Made by a program: the position numbers and the translations under genes
Part shown: positions 9,564-18,579 of the stretch, one piece after another
Position numbering within the stretch: position 1 is the stretch's first letter
Layout of the letters: each line of letters starts with the position of its first letter
NCBI GenBank assembly: GCA_019637915.1
Contig: JAHBUV010000001.1
Location: 1,272,565 to 1,336,564, forward strand
Length of the DNA stretch: 64,000 nucleotides
Source: Pseudobdellovibrionaceae bacterium
GTDB taxonomy: Bacteria; Bdellovibrionota; Bdellovibrionia; Bdellovibrionales; Bdellovibrionaceae
Reading direction: 5' to 3'
The notes under the pieces: model-generated
What the model was told of the DNA's origin: nothing
The model's database searches: none
What the model saw: the letters and a program-made list of their open reading frames with translations, nothing else

Positions 9564-10452
9564 ACCGGCCGAGCCAGATCACTTCCGTGCGCAGCTCGAC
9601 GCCTTTTTGGGATTTCACGGTTTGGCGGACATGTTCAATGACACCCTTCACGTCGCGCGCGGTCGCGCCGCCGGTGTTGACGATGAAGTTGGCGTGTTTC
9701 AGCGATACCTGGGCGCCGCCGATTTTGAAGCCCTTCAAACCGCAACCATCGATCAGTTGCGCCGCCTTGTGCCCCGGCGGGTTCACGAAGACGGAACCGC
9801 AGCTCGGCATGTCCAAAGGCTGCTTGCTCAGGCGCACGCGGTTGGCATCACGAACTTTGTTGAGGATCTCGGGATCGGCTTTCTTCTCCCACCCCAGGCG
9901 GGCCCGCAGCACGATCCCCGGCTGCCAGCCATCCGAGTGGCGGTAGCTCCAGCGGATGTCGTCTTTTGGCAGGATCACGCGGCGGAGATCCCGCCCCTCG
10001 ATCTTCAGCACTTCCACCCACTCGACGATCTCGTGGAACTCGCGCGGCACCATGGCCTCGGACACGCCGGCGTTCATCACCACGCCGCCGCCCACGTCGC
10101 CGGGCAGACCCGCCAGGAACAACGCCGGCGCCAGCTTGTGCTTCAAAAACACCTTGAGCAGGTCCGACTTGCCGGTGCCGGCCAGGCACTCGATGGAAAC
10201 GCGGTCATCGCTTTCAACGATTTGCAATCCGTTCATGCGGCGCAGGCAGATGGTGAGCCCCGCGATGCCCTCGTCGGACACCAGGACGTTGGAGCCGCCG
10301 CTCAGAACCGTCCAAGGCAAAGCGTTCGCCAGGGCGTAACGGACCGCCTCTTCCACTTCCTCCGCGTTTTTCGGAAGACAAAAGAAATCGGCCTTCCCGC
10401 CGATCAACCACGACGTGTAATCAGCCAAAGGAATGTCCCGCTGAATCTCCAT
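9562..10452 (-). CDS. murB: UDP-N-acetylenolpyruvoylglucosamine reductase MurB
   Basis: 296 residues; FAD/NADPH reductase that converts UDP-GlcNAc-enolpyruvate to UDP-MurNAc. The FAD-binding PP-loop is seen (YTSWLIGGKADFFCLP, then TVLSGGSNVLVSDEGIAGL). The active-site tract ALFLAGLPGDVGGGVVMNAG differs slightly from the usual GIPGxxGGA, and MPSCGSVFVNPPG carries the catalytic Ser region. Short form lacking the E. coli type I insert, i.e. type II MurB. The ribosome site (GGAGG at 10457-10461) lies 2 nt from a palindrome, and the stop codon lies in the second palindrome. Confidence 0.95.
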   Translation of the reverse strand: MEIQRDIPLADYTSWLIGGKADFFCLPKNAEEVEEAVRYALANALPWTVLSGGSNVLVSDEGIAGLTICLRRMNGLQIVESDDRVSIECLAGTGKSDLLKVFLKHKLAPALFLAGLPGDVGGGVVMNAGVSEAMVPREFHEIVEWVEVLKIEGRDLRRVILPKDDIRWSYRHSDGWQPGIVLRARLGWEKKADPEILNKVRDANRVRLSKQPLDMPSCGSVFVNPPGHKAAQLIDGCGLKGFKIGGAQVSLKHANFIVNTGGATARDVKGVIEHVRQTVKSQKGVELRTEVIWLGR

Positions 10453-10463
10453 GATTCCTCCGC

Positions 10464-10518
10464 GGGTAACGGTTCCCTTTTTGTCGCGCGGCGCGCGACA
10501 AAAAGGGAACCGTTACCC
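10464..10518. repeat. Perfect palindrome, copy 2 (murC end / before murB)
   Basis: Two 27-nt arms match exactly around a single central G (10491). It shares its core with the copy at 9517-9563; the one internal difference (A to G) is matched by the compensating change in the other arm (T to C). It contains the murC stop codon TAA and ends 2 nt from the murB ribosome-binding site. Confidence 0.95.
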
Positions 10519-11868
10519 CAGTTGCTTCAAGACATCGAGGCCGAGCTTCCAGCCGTCGCCGGCGCCGAGGGTGACGAAGACGTCGCCTTCGCGCAACAGG
10601 CCCGCGATGGCGCGCCCGGAATCGGCGTCGCGCACGAAGTAGGTCTTGTCGTCGTGCTTGAGTTCTTCCGTGAGTTTTTCGCCCGTGATGCCCGGAATCG
10701 GCGTCTCACCGGCCGGATAAATGTCGGTCAAAAGGATTTTATCGGCCTGCACGAAACAGCCCAGGAAATCATGCCAGCTGTGCTGCGTGCGCGAGAAACG
10801 ATGGGGCTGGAAATAAACCACCAGGCGGCGATCGGGGTATTTCTCCTTGAAGGCCTGCAGCACCGCCCGCACTTCCGTGGGATGATGGCCATAATCGTCG
10901 TACACGGCGATGCCGCGTTTTTCGCCCTTGAAATGAAAGCGGCGGTCGACGCCGCCGAATTTCGCCAGGCCCCGCAAAGCCTCCTCCACCGTCACGCCGG
11001 CGGCCCGGGCGGCGGCGAACGCGGCCAGGGCGTTCAAGGCGTTGTGACGGCCGGGCACGTTCAGCTTCATCCTCCCCAGGGGCTTCGCCGAACCGTTCTG
11101 CTCGATGATGTCGTAGGAGCCGTTCTCGCCCTGCAGGACCAGGTCGTTCCGGGGGTCGAAGCCGTAAAACAGCAAGCGCTTGGTGTGGGTCTCGAAGATC
11201 TGCCGCATGCGCGGGTCGTCGCCGCAGATGATGCACAATCCGTAGAAAGGCACTTTCAGGGCGAAATCGACGAAAGCCTTCTGCAGATTCTCGAAGCTCT
11301 TGAAGTGGTCGAGGTGGTCCGAATCGATGTTGGTGATGATGGCGATCTCGGGCGCGAGCTTGTGGAAGCTGCCGTCGCTCTCGTCGGCCTCCGCCACCAT
11401 CCACTCGCCGTCGCCCAGGAACGCCGTCGACTGGATCTGGTCGAAACGGCCGCCGACGAAAATCGTCGGGCCTTTTTTGGCCTCGAGCAGGATCGAGGCC
11501 GTCATGCTCGTCGTCGTTGTTTTGCCGTGGGTGCCGGCCACCGCGATGCCGCGCTTGAGGCGCATGATCTCGGCCAGGGCCTCGGCCCGCGGGATCAGCG
11601 GGATGCCGCGGGCGCGCGCCTCGCGGATCTCCGGGTTTTCGGCGTTGATGGCGCTCGAATAAACGACCACGTCGGCCTCGCCCACCTGTTCGGCGCGATG
11701 GCCCTGGTGAACGATCACGCCCAAAGCCTTCAAACGTTCCGTGTGGGAATTCTCAGCGACATCGCTGCCGGAAACCCTGACGCCGAGGTTGTGCAGCAGC
11801 TCCGCCAGGCCGCACATGCCGATGCCGCCGATACCGACAAAATGAAAACGCGCTTTTTGCAGTTTCAT
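10513..11868 (-). CDS. murC: UDP-N-acetylmuramate--L-alanine ligase MurC
   Basis: 451 residues. N-terminal Rossmann motif HFVGIGGIGMCGLAELLH, then the Mur ligase ATP loop AGTHGKTTTTS near residue 111, the central EADESDGSFHKLAPEIAIIT, and the MurC-specific C-terminal VYDDYGHHPTEVRAVLQAF. It adds the first L-Ala to UDP-MurNAc in the cytosol. The ATG at 11868 is chosen because the conserved N-terminus starts at MKLQKARF; the longer frame is not coding. Two nt separate it from murG. Confidence 0.97.
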   Translation of the reverse strand: MKLQKARFHFVGIGGIGMCGLAELLHNLGVRVSGSDVAENSHTERLKALGVIVHQGHRAEQVGEADVVVYSSAINAENPEIREARARGIPLIPRAEALAEIMRLKRGIAVAGTHGKTTTTSMTASILLEAKKGPTIFVGGRFDQIQSTAFLGDGEWMVAEADESDGSFHKLAPEIAIITNIDSDHLDHFKSFENLQKAFVDFALKVPFYGLCIICGDDPRMRQIFETHTKRLLFYGFDPRNDLVLQGENGSYDIIEQNGSAKPLGRMKLNVPGRHNALNALAAFAAARAAGVTVEEALRGLAKFGGVDRRFHFKGEKRGIAVYDDYGHHPTEVRAVLQAFKEKYPDRRLVVYFQPHRFSRTQHSWHDFLGCFVQADKILLTDIYPAGETPIPGITGEKLTEELKHDDKTYFVRDADSGRAIAGLLREGDVFVTLGAGDGWKLGLDVLKQLG

Positions 11869-11870
11869 AA

Positions 11871-12962
11871 TTAAGCTTCCCCGGGAGAGAGCATCAACTC
11901 GGCGATCCGGTGGGCCGCTTGCGGCTTGTGGAATCGCTGCAGTTTTTCTCTCATGCGGGCGCGGCGTTGTGAATCGTTTTTCAGGGCCAGGATCTCGCGG
12001 ATCAAACGCTCCGTGGTGAGATCCTTCTGGGGCACCATCACCGCCGCTTCCTGGCTCACCAGGCTCTCGGCGTTCTTGCGCTGGTGATCGTCCGCGGCCC
12101 AGGGCAGCGGCACGAGGATCGCCGGCTTGCGCGCCGCCGCCAGCTCCGCCACGGTGCTCGCCCCCGAGCGGCAGATCACCAGATCCGCCCATTGGTAGCG
12201 CTGATCCATGTCGTGCAGGTACTCGTGCACCTCCACGTTGGTCAGATTGCGGCAGGCCTTGGAGGTTTCCGCGAAATCATAAGCCCCTGTTTGCAAAATG
12301 AAACGCATGCCCTCGCGCCAGGCGGGGTCCAGGGACAGGACTTCCGTGAGGATGCGGTTGATGGCGCGCGCGCCCTGACTGCCGCCGAAAATCAGCACGT
12401 GGAAATCGGGCTCCACCGCGCCCATGCTCTTTTCCCCGATCTTTTCCACTTCCGCCCGCACCGGCAATCCCACCGGCACGATCTGACGGCTTTTCAATTC
12501 GCGCACGGCCTCGTCGAACACCACGAAACTGCGGCGCACGAAACGCGACAACCAGCGGTTGGTCAAACCGGGCTTGGCGTTGGGTTCCCAGATCGTCGCC
12601 TTGAATCCCAGCAAGGCCGCCATCAGAACGAAAGGGCCCGAGGCGTAACCGCCCACGCCGAGAACGGCTTCGGGCTTGAGTTCCATCAGCAGGGCCGCCG
12701 ACTGCACCAGGGCTTTCGGGATGCCCAGGAGAGTGCGCATTTTGCCGACCAGGCCGCCGCCGGTGTTGAGCTTGCCGATCTTCATCAGGTGCAGGGGCAA
12801 ACCTTCCTTGGGGATGATTTTGGTTTCCAACCCCGCCGGCGTGCCGACGAAGTGCACCTCGATGGAGGGATCCTTTTCGCGCAAGGCCCGGGCGATCGCG
12901 ATGGCGGGATAGATGTGTCCACCGGTTCCGCCACCGGCGATCACCACGGTTCTTCGCGGCAT
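11871..12962 (-). CDS. murG: UDP-GlcNAc:lipid I transferase MurG
   Basis: 363 residues of a GT-B glycosyltransferase (GT28). The N-terminal G-loop VVIAGGGTGGHIYPAIAIA binds lipid I, and the second, GGSQGARAINRIL, contacts the UDP-GlcNAc phosphates; ICRSGASTVAELAAARKPAI is the C-terminal donor site. It makes lipid II at the inner face of the membrane. The ATG overlaps the ftsW stop by one base (TGATG), indicating translational coupling. Confidence 0.97.
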   Translation of the reverse strand: MPRRTVVIAGGGTGGHIYPAIAIARALREKDPSIEVHFVGTPAGLETKIIPKEGLPLHLMKIGKLNTGGGLVGKMRTLLGIPKALVQSAALLMELKPEAVLGVGGYASGPFVLMAALLGFKATIWEPNAKPGLTNRWLSRFVRRSFVVFDEAVRELKSRQIVPVGLPVRAEVEKIGEKSMGAVEPDFHVLIFGGSQGARAINRILTEVLSLDPAWREGMRFILQTGAYDFAETSKACRNLTNVEVHEYLHDMDQRYQWADLVICRSGASTVAELAAARKPAILVPLPWAADDHQRKNAESLVSQEAAVMVPQKDLTTERLIREILALKNDSQRRARMREKLQRFHKPQAAHRIAELMLSPGEA

Positions 12963-14104
12963 CAGGCCCGTCCTTTGTTGCGCTTTTTCAGGCGCTGGAA
13001 GCGCTCCGTGAACGGATCCCCCTCGACGGCGCTTTCCACCGACAGCAGCAATCCGAACATGAAGGCCAGACACAGGAGGGAGCTGCCGCCGTAGCTCAGG
13101 AAAGGCAGGGTCAGACCCTTCGTCGGCAGCAGGCCCGTCACCACGCCCGCGTTGATGAACACGCTCAAACCGAAAACCATGGAGAAGCCGAGGGCCGTGG
13201 CGCGCTTGAAAGAGTCCTCGGCTTTGACGGCGATCTGCACGCCGCGGAAAACGATGAAGGCGTAAAGCGCCAGCAGGAGCATCACGCCGACGAAACCCAT
13301 CTCCTCGCCGAACACGGCCAGGGTGAAATCGGTGTGGGCCTCGGGCAGGAAGAACAACTTGCCCTGTCCCTGACCCAGGCCCGCGCCGGTGAGGCCGCCC
13401 GCATGGAAGCTCATCATGCTCTGGATGGCCTGAAAGCCTTTCTGTTCCGGATCCGCCCAAGGATCGAGGAAAGCGTGCACGCGGGCGGCGCGGTAGGGAA
13501 CCTTCATGACCAGCAGGTAGAAGGCCGGCACCAGCACCGCGAAGGTCGTGACGATCCAGCGCCAGCGCAGGCCGAAAGCGAAGAGCAGCGACACGCCCAC
13601 CAGCATGATGATGGCGAAGCTGCCGAAATCGGGCTGTTTCAGCAGCAGCACGAAGGGCGCGGTGATGCCGATGATGATCCAGAACCAATGGACCCGCGAC
13701 AAAAAGTGCTCGCGCCGGTTGAGCAGGCTCGCGAACAACAGCACGAAAGAGATCTTCAACAGCTCGGAGGGTTCGAAGCGGATGCCGAAGGGCAATTGCA
13801 ACCAGCGCAGGGCGCCCCCGACCCGCACGCCGAACCCCGGCACGAAGGTGAGGGCCACCAGGGCCGCGGCCGCCGGCCACACCGTCCATCCCCAACGCTC
13901 AATGTATTTGAAGGGGATCGAGGCCGTTCCGAACAGCACGACCAGCGCCATCAGGGTGAACAGCAGTTGTCGTTGGAAAAAATAAAGGCCGTCGCCGTAG
14001 GACTCGGTCGCGAAGATGTAGCTGGAGCTGTACACCTGCACGAGGCCGATGCCGAACAAGGCGATCACGCCCAAAAGCAAACTGGAGGACAATATACGGG
14101 CCAT
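12962..14104 (-). CDS. ftsW: Septal peptidoglycan polymerase FtsW
   Basis: 380 residues, polytopic SEDS-family protein with about ten hydrophobic segments. Key motifs: FEPSELLKISFVLLFASLL, KQPDFGSFAIIM, the catalytic-Asp region PEAHTDFTLAVFGEEMGFVG, and LPFLSYGGSSLLCLAF. FtsW polymerises lipid II with FtsI at the septum. It sits in the normal dcw position before murG, with a lipoprotein gene between it and murD. RodA is excluded by genomic context rather than by sequence. Confidence 0.95.
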   Translation of the reverse strand: MARILSSSLLLGVIALFGIGLVQVYSSSYIFATESYGDGLYFFQRQLLFTLMALVVLFGTASIPFKYIERWGWTVWPAAAALVALTFVPGFGVRVGGALRWLQLPFGIRFEPSELLKISFVLLFASLLNRREHFLSRVHWFWIIIGITAPFVLLLKQPDFGSFAIIMLVGVSLLFAFGLRWRWIVTTFAVLVPAFYLLVMKVPYRAARVHAFLDPWADPEQKGFQAIQSMMSFHAGGLTGAGLGQGQGKLFFLPEAHTDFTLAVFGEEMGFVGVMLLLALYAFIVFRGVQIAVKAEDSFKRATALGFSMVFGLSVFINAGVVTGLLPTKGLTLPFLSYGGSSLLCLAFMFGLLLSVESAVEGDPFTERFQRLKKRNKGRA

Positions 14105-14136
14105 GAATCGAGTCTATGCCAGGACCGCGCCCGGCG

Positions 14137-14538
14137 TCAGTCCAGAATCCCGCCGTTGGCGTCGGGTTTTTTCTCGGTGTCCGCGGGCTTGCCGGCGGGG
14201 GCCGCGCCCGGGGTGAACAAAGAGGTGGCGGCCTTTTTGTCCTTGTCCCGGGAGTCCTCTTTCCTCACGGTGGCGCAGCAGTAGAGGATGCCGCTGACTT
14301 CCGAGGAGTTTTTGTAGGACGTCATGCTGAACGGCTTGGCGGCGTCACAGCGGCGGGCCATGGACATATTGACCTCAACGTCGACATCGCGATGCTCGTC
14401 CCCGTTGATGAAATCACAGTAAAGGCCCGATGAAGCGGCGAGTTTCTCCCGTTGCTCCGCGCGCTGCTTTTGAGCGCTGGAGCAGGCGGTGAGCGTCAGG
14501 GCCGACAAAAACAAGACGAACAACGGCATCGATCTCAA
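14137..14538 (-). CDS. Small lipoprotein within dcw cluster
   Basis: 133 residues with a lipoprotein signal (FVLFLSALTLTAC, lipobox LTAC). The mature part has a Cys-containing central segment (LYCDFINGDEHRDVDVEVNM and a CC pair) and a charged, Pro/Lys-rich tail. No family is recognised. It lies on the dcw strand between murD (20 nt upstream) and ftsW (32 nt downstream), so it is probably cotranscribed. An alternative ATG is three codons further in. A cell-envelope role is inference from location only. Confidence 0.7.
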   Translation of the reverse strand: MRSMPLFVLFLSALTLTACSSAQKQRAEQREKLAASSGLYCDFINGDEHRDVDVEVNMSMARRCDAAKPFSMTSYKNSSEVSGILYCCATVRKEDSRDKDKKAATSLFTPGAAPAGKPADTEKKPDANGGILD

Positions 14539-14558
14539 GGATCCCCCTCCGCCCGTCT

Positions 14559-15947
14559 TCAGTGGAATTTGCCGACGAGCTCCTTGAAATAGTCACCTCT
14601 CTCCTCATAGCTGTCAAACATGTCGAAGCTCGAACAGCCGGGGGAAAGCAGGATGACGTCGCCGATCCTGGACTTTTGGTAGGCGATCAGGACCGCTTCC
14701 TCGAACGTGCCGATCAGGAAGGTCTCGCTGAAATCACCCAGGTCGCGGTTGATGCGTTCCTTCGCCTCCCCGACCAGGATCAAAGTCTTGACCTTGCGTT
14801 TCACGATGGTGCGCAGGGGCTCGTAATTCAGATTCGTTTCTTTGCCGCCCATGATGAGGATGACGTTCTCGTCGAAGGTGTCCAGGGCGCGCAACACGGC
14901 GTGGACGTTGGTGGCCTTCGAGTCGTTGAAGAACTGCACGCCGCCCACCTTGCGCACGTACTCGATCCGGTGCGGGAGGTTCTTGTAGCTGTCGATCACG
15001 CGCTGGATGGCCTCGTGCTTGCCGCCGTGTTCGCGGGCGGCCAGGATGGCGGCCATGATGTTCTCGATGTTGTGCTTGCCGCGCATTCTCATGCCCTTGA
15101 TCGAGTAGTACTCGATGTCCGGGCCGGTGCGCACGCGGATCTCGTCGCCGATGTTGACGGCTCCGCCGATGTTCATGATCTGCGGCTCGAGCAGGGGCTT
15201 GCGCGAGAAATAGAAGATCTTGCCGCGCTGAACGGCCGGGTCGCGCGCCAGCTCCACCACGGCGTTGTCGTCGGCGTTCAGGATGGACGTCGTCGCCAGG
15301 TTGGTGTTCTTGAAGATGCGTCGCTTGGCGTTCACGTACTCTTCCATCGAGCGGTAGCGGTCGAGATGGTTCTCGGCCAAGTTGGTGAAGATGACGTTGC
15401 CGGGATTGAAGGTGTCGACGTGCTCGAGCATGAAGCTCGAGACTTCGGCGATCACGACCTGCACCTTCTCGCCGGAAGCGAGGTAATCGGTCAGGGGCCG
15501 CTCGGCGGCGCCGCCCACCCAGGAGGTGATGCCGGATTCCTTCAGGAAGGCCTCGAGCAGGCGCGACACCGTCGTCTTGCCGTTCGTTCCCGTGATGGCG
15601 ATGACCGGCTCCTTGATGAACCAGGTGGTGAACTCGAACTCGCCGGTGATTTTCACGCCCTGGCTGCGGGCGTAGTCGAAGATCTTCAGGTTGGAGGGCA
15701 CGCCCGGCGACAGGATCACCAGATCCTGCTGCAGGAAGGTCTTCGGGCTGTGGCTGCCCAATTCGTACTTGATCGGCAGGTCGCCCATCTGCTCCAGCTG
15801 GGCCGACAGCTCCGGCTTCGACTTGTGGTCGGTGATGGTCACCTGGGCGCCCTGCTTCACCAGGAAGCGCGCCAGGGCGGAACCGGTTTTACCCAGGCCG
15901 ACGACGAGAATGCGTTTGTCTTTCAATTCGGAGAACTCTTTCCACAT
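14559..15947 (-). CDS. murD: UDP-MurNAc-L-alanine--D-glutamate ligase MurD
   Basis: 462 residues. N-terminal ILVVGLGKTGSALARFL, the ATP loop AITGTNGKTTVSRLLEAF at about 117-134, EVSSFMLEHVDTFNPGNVIF and LAENHLDRY, and the C-terminal FFNDSKATNVHAVLRAL and LLSPGCSSFDMFDSYEERG specific to MurD. It adds D-Glu to UDP-MurNAc-L-Ala. Four nt separate it from mraY. Confidence 0.97.
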   Translation of the reverse strand: MWKEFSELKDKRILVVGLGKTGSALARFLVKQGAQVTITDHKSKPELSAQLEQMGDLPIKYELGSHSPKTFLQQDLVILSPGVPSNLKIFDYARSQGVKITGEFEFTTWFIKEPVIAITGTNGKTTVSRLLEAFLKESGITSWVGGAAERPLTDYLASGEKVQVVIAEVSSFMLEHVDTFNPGNVIFTNLAENHLDRYRSMEEYVNAKRRIFKNTNLATTSILNADDNAVVELARDPAVQRGKIFYFSRKPLLEPQIMNIGGAVNIGDEIRVRTGPDIEYYSIKGMRMRGKHNIENIMAAILAAREHGGKHEAIQRVIDSYKNLPHRIEYVRKVGGVQFFNDSKATNVHAVLRALDTFDENVILIMGGKETNLNYEPLRTIVKRKVKTLILVGEAKERINRDLGDFSETFLIGTFEEAVLIAYQKSRIGDVILLSPGCSSFDMFDSYEERGDYFKELVGKFH

Positions 15948-15951
15948 ACAC

Positions 15952-17028
15952 TTACCTCAGTTTCAGCGTGGCGAGGGACAGGACGGCTAACAACAGCGAA
16001 ATGATCCAGAAACGGACGATGATCTTCGTTTCGGTGAGACCACCCAATTCAAAGTGATGGTGGATGGGGGCCATCTTGAAAACGCGGCGGCCGGTCATCT
16101 TGAAGCTGATCACCTGGGTGATCACCGACAGCGCCTCGACGACGAAAACGCCGCCCAGGATCAGCATCAGCAGCTCGTTGTGCGTGAGCACGGCCATGAT
16201 GCCGAGGAAACCGCCCAACGACAGGGAACCGACGTCCCCCATGAAAACCTGCGCCGGATAGGCGTTGAACCACAGGAAGCCCAGGCCCGCGGCCACGATG
16301 GCGGCGGCGATGGGCGCGAGCTCCCCGGAGCCCACCACATGCGGGATCTGCAGGTAGCTGGCGATGGCGAAGTGGCCCGCCACGTAAGCGAAGAGCCCGA
16401 GGGTCACGGCCGAGATCATCACCGGCACGATGGCCAGTCCGTCCAGGCCGTCCGTCAGGTTCACGGCGTTGGCCGTGCCCGCGATCACCAGGGCCGCGAA
16501 CACCGGGTAGAACCAGCCGAAATCCAGGGAGATGCTTTTCACGAAGGGGATGCTGACCGTGGTGGACAGGCCGAACCATTGGATCAGCACGGCCACCGTC
16601 ACGCCCGAGATCAGGAACTCGGCGATCAGACGCAGTTTGCCCGACAGGCCTTTGGAGTTTTTCTTGCTCACTTTGAGGTAGTCGTCGATGTAACCGATCA
16701 GGCCGAAGCCCCAGGTGACGATCAGGGCGGCCCACACCAGCGGGTTCGTCATGTCCACCCACAAGAGGCAGGGCACGAGGGTGCTGAGCAGGATCAGGCC
16801 GCCGCCCATGGTGGGCGTGCCGGCTTTTTTCTTGTGCTCCTGGGGACCGTCGTCGCGGATCGATTGGCCGAAGTGCTTTTCGCGCAGACGGCGGATGAAA
16901 TAAGGGCCCCAGATCAGGCACATGAAAAACGCGGTGAAGAAGGAAATGAAGGTTCGGACCGTGATGTAACGAAAGACATTGAGGGCCGAAAACTCGCCAG
17001 CGAAACTATAAAGCCATTGATAAAGCAT
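15952..17028 (-). CDS. mraY: Phospho-N-acetylmuramoyl-pentapeptide transferase MraY
   Basis: 358 residues with about ten membrane segments. Signature motifs: [15 protein letters not shown], the catalytic-region [54 protein letters not shown] and the C-terminal [11 protein letters not shown]. It transfers phospho-MurNAc-pentapeptide to undecaprenyl phosphate, giving lipid I. The ATG at 17028 begins the conserved N-terminus; upstream is about 220 nt of AT-richer DNA, suggesting a promoter for mraY onward. Confidence 0.97.
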   Translation of the reverse strand: MLYQWLYSFAGEFSALNVFRYITVRTFISFFTAFFMCLIWGPYFIRRLREKHFGQSIRDDGPQEHKKKAGTPTMGGGLILLSTLVPCLLWVDMTNPLVWAALIVTWGFGLIGYIDDYLKVSKKNSKGLSGKLRLIAEFLISGVTVAVLIQWFGLSTTVSIPFVKSISLDFGWFYPVFAALVIAGTANAVNLTDGLDGLAIVPVMISAVTLGLFAYVAGHFAIASYLQIPHVVGSGELAPIAAAIVAAGLGFLWFNAYPAQVFMGDVGSLSLGGFLGIMAVLTHNELLMLILGGVFVVEALSVITQVISFKMTGRRVFKMAPIHHHFELGGLTETKIIVRFWIISLLLAVLSLATLKLR

Positions 17029-17251
17029 GAGTGTTGAATCCCCTTGGTGCAGAAGGGTCGTGTAACACAAAGGCTTTCAACAACGCAAGTGGAAGTTTAT
17101 AAGTATTCGTAATCAATATGTTATTTTGAAATCACAAAAAACGTGCCTTGAAATTTTGCCCCACGATCGTGGTCTGAAATTCGAGAGGGACGCCGCCAGC
17201 GTCGTCGCCGTCGGTCACCAACGCGAAGGCCCGCGGCATCCGAGTTTTCAC

Positions 17252-17710
17252 TCATTCAAAGCGCACGCTGGCGGGGCTTCTCTGGCGGAACTTGAATTTA
17301 TGCGCCACCATGCTTTCTTTTTCCGGAGGAGCGAAGGTCCAGGTGCGGATCTGGTCGACGACGCAGCTGAGGAGCTCCTCATCCTGCAGATCGCTGTGGC
17401 GGACTTCGGCCACGGCCACCTGCCCGCGGCGATCGATGAGCCAATCCACTTTCACCGCGCCTTCCGTGACGGCGGGATCGCGGGTGAGGTAGCTGTTGTA
17501 GCACTCCTGCAGTTCGGACGTGCGGGCCAGGATGGCGCCTTGGACGGAAGCCCGCTGAGCGGACTTCCTCGCGGGCGATTCGCGGAGCGTCTCATTCCGC
17601 GACGGCGCCGGCGCGGGCCCCTGCGACCGATGCCACAGCACGGACCCCGTCAGCAGAGTGGTGGTGACGAGGGCAAAAACGGCGATTTTCTTTCCAGCGA
17701 GTGTTTTCAT
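17252..17710 (-). CDS. AgmX/PglI C-terminal domain protein, membrane-anchored
   Basis: About 152 residues: short basic N-terminus, one membrane anchor (VFALVTTTLLTGSVL), a basic linker, then a TonB-like/AgmX domain with ELQECYNSYLTRDPAVTEGA and VDWLIDRRGQVAVAEVRHS and two Cys (ECY and SCV) that could form a disulphide. AgmX-type domains occur in myxobacterial gliding and in energy-transducer-like periplasmic proteins. The start at 17710 gives a normal anchor and has GGAAAAG upstream; an alternative ATG is at 17737. It sits inside the dcw cluster between mraY and the PilZ gene. Confidence 0.75.
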   Translation of the reverse strand: MKTLAGKKIAVFALVTTTLLTGSVLWHRSQGPAPAPSRNETLRESPARKSAQRASVQGAILARTSELQECYNSYLTRDPAVTEGAVKVDWLIDRRGQVAVAEVRHSDLQDEELLSCVVDQIRTWTFAPPEKESMVAHKFKFRQRSPASVRFE

Positions 17711-17869
17711 CTTTTCCAATTTAATCCGGAAAGCCATCTCAGTGGGAGAATCACGCCCAATCGCAGGAATTCGTCCAGGTTGTTTTCATTTAAAACGACG
17801 TCGAAAAGTTCGCCGGATTCGGGGAATTTCGGAAGCGGGGGAAGAGGCCGCGCACCGGCCGCCACGGCC

Positions 17870-18559
17870 TCACGGACGGCGGAGGTTGAAAACGTCCTGG
17901 CGCAGGTTCAATAGAAGTTGTTGCAGCAGATCCTCCGTCTGGTGGACGCCGTGGTCGAAGGCCAGGCCGACCTGCGGGCCTTCGCCTGATTCGCGCACGA
18001 AACGGACTTTCGAGGCGAACTTCACCGGCCGGTGCCGGCCCAGGGTCAGGACGCCCTCGACGTTTTCGTCGGCGCTGAACTTCTCGCCGATCGGCACGAG
18101 CAGGCCCAGGCCGAAGGTGTGCACGTCGATCAGGCGCGCCACCAAGGGCACGCGCCCCTGGGCGCGCGACGTGATCTCGACGCTGGCCTCGTAATCCGCG
18201 GGGATCGCCAGGCGGAAATCCTGGCGGGGTTGCAGCCGCAGGAAATCCTCGTGGGCCCATCCCAGCACGGCGCCGCCCGGGACGTAGAAGGGCTGGCATT
18301 TGAAAAAATAAACCTGGCCGCGCAGTTCGAACCACACGCTGACCCGGGCGTTTTCATCCAGATTCGGCGGCGGACTCCCCGCCCACACCACCTTCAGATC
18401 ACCGCCCGGTTCCTGGCCGATCACGTTCACGGACGCCCGGAAGCCGTCCCCCTCCAGCCGCAAAGACGAGGACAACGCCACCAGCGAGGAAACCAGATCC
18501 TTCTTGCGCTGAACATCCGTCACCAGATCGTAGATGGCCGCGTCGTCCTGATTTCCCAT
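17870..18559 (-). CDS. PilZ-domain protein (putative c-di-GMP effector)
   Basis: 229 residues. The N-terminal half resembles a YcgR-N-like flagellar-brake domain (SVWFELRGQVYFFKCQPFYV). The C-terminal half is a PilZ-like barrel beginning LQPRQDFRLAIPADY, which contains the RxxxR c-di-GMP contact (R-QDF-R), followed by ARLIDVHTFGLGLLVP in place of the usual D/NxSxxG. The second motif is therefore degenerate and binding needs testing. It ends RQDVFNLRRP. Located 20 nt after murF on the same strand, with a good GGAGG site before the ATG at 18559. Confidence 0.78.
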   Translation of the reverse strand: MGNQDDAAIYDLVTDVQRKKDLVSSLVALSSSLRLEGDGFRASVNVIGQEPGGDLKVVWAGSPPPNLDENARVSVWFELRGQVYFFKCQPFYVPGGAVLGWAHEDFLRLQPRQDFRLAIPADYEASVEITSRAQGRVPLVARLIDVHTFGLGLLVPIGEKFSADENVEGVLTLGRHRPVKFASKVRFVRESGEGPQVGLAFDHGVHQTEDLLQQLLLNLRQDVFNLRRP

Positions 18560-18579
18560 TCGTATCCCCCCTCCGGGAA

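Noticed and set aside
9493-11874. Plus-strand open frame of 793 codons
   Set aside because: It is antisense to murB and murC, whose motifs are complete. High-GC codon use leaves opposite frames open, and the frame crosses both palindromes.
17029-17251. Specific promoter for mraY
   Set aside because: The gap is AT-rich and a promoter is likely, but no -35/-10 pair with acceptable spacing could be named.
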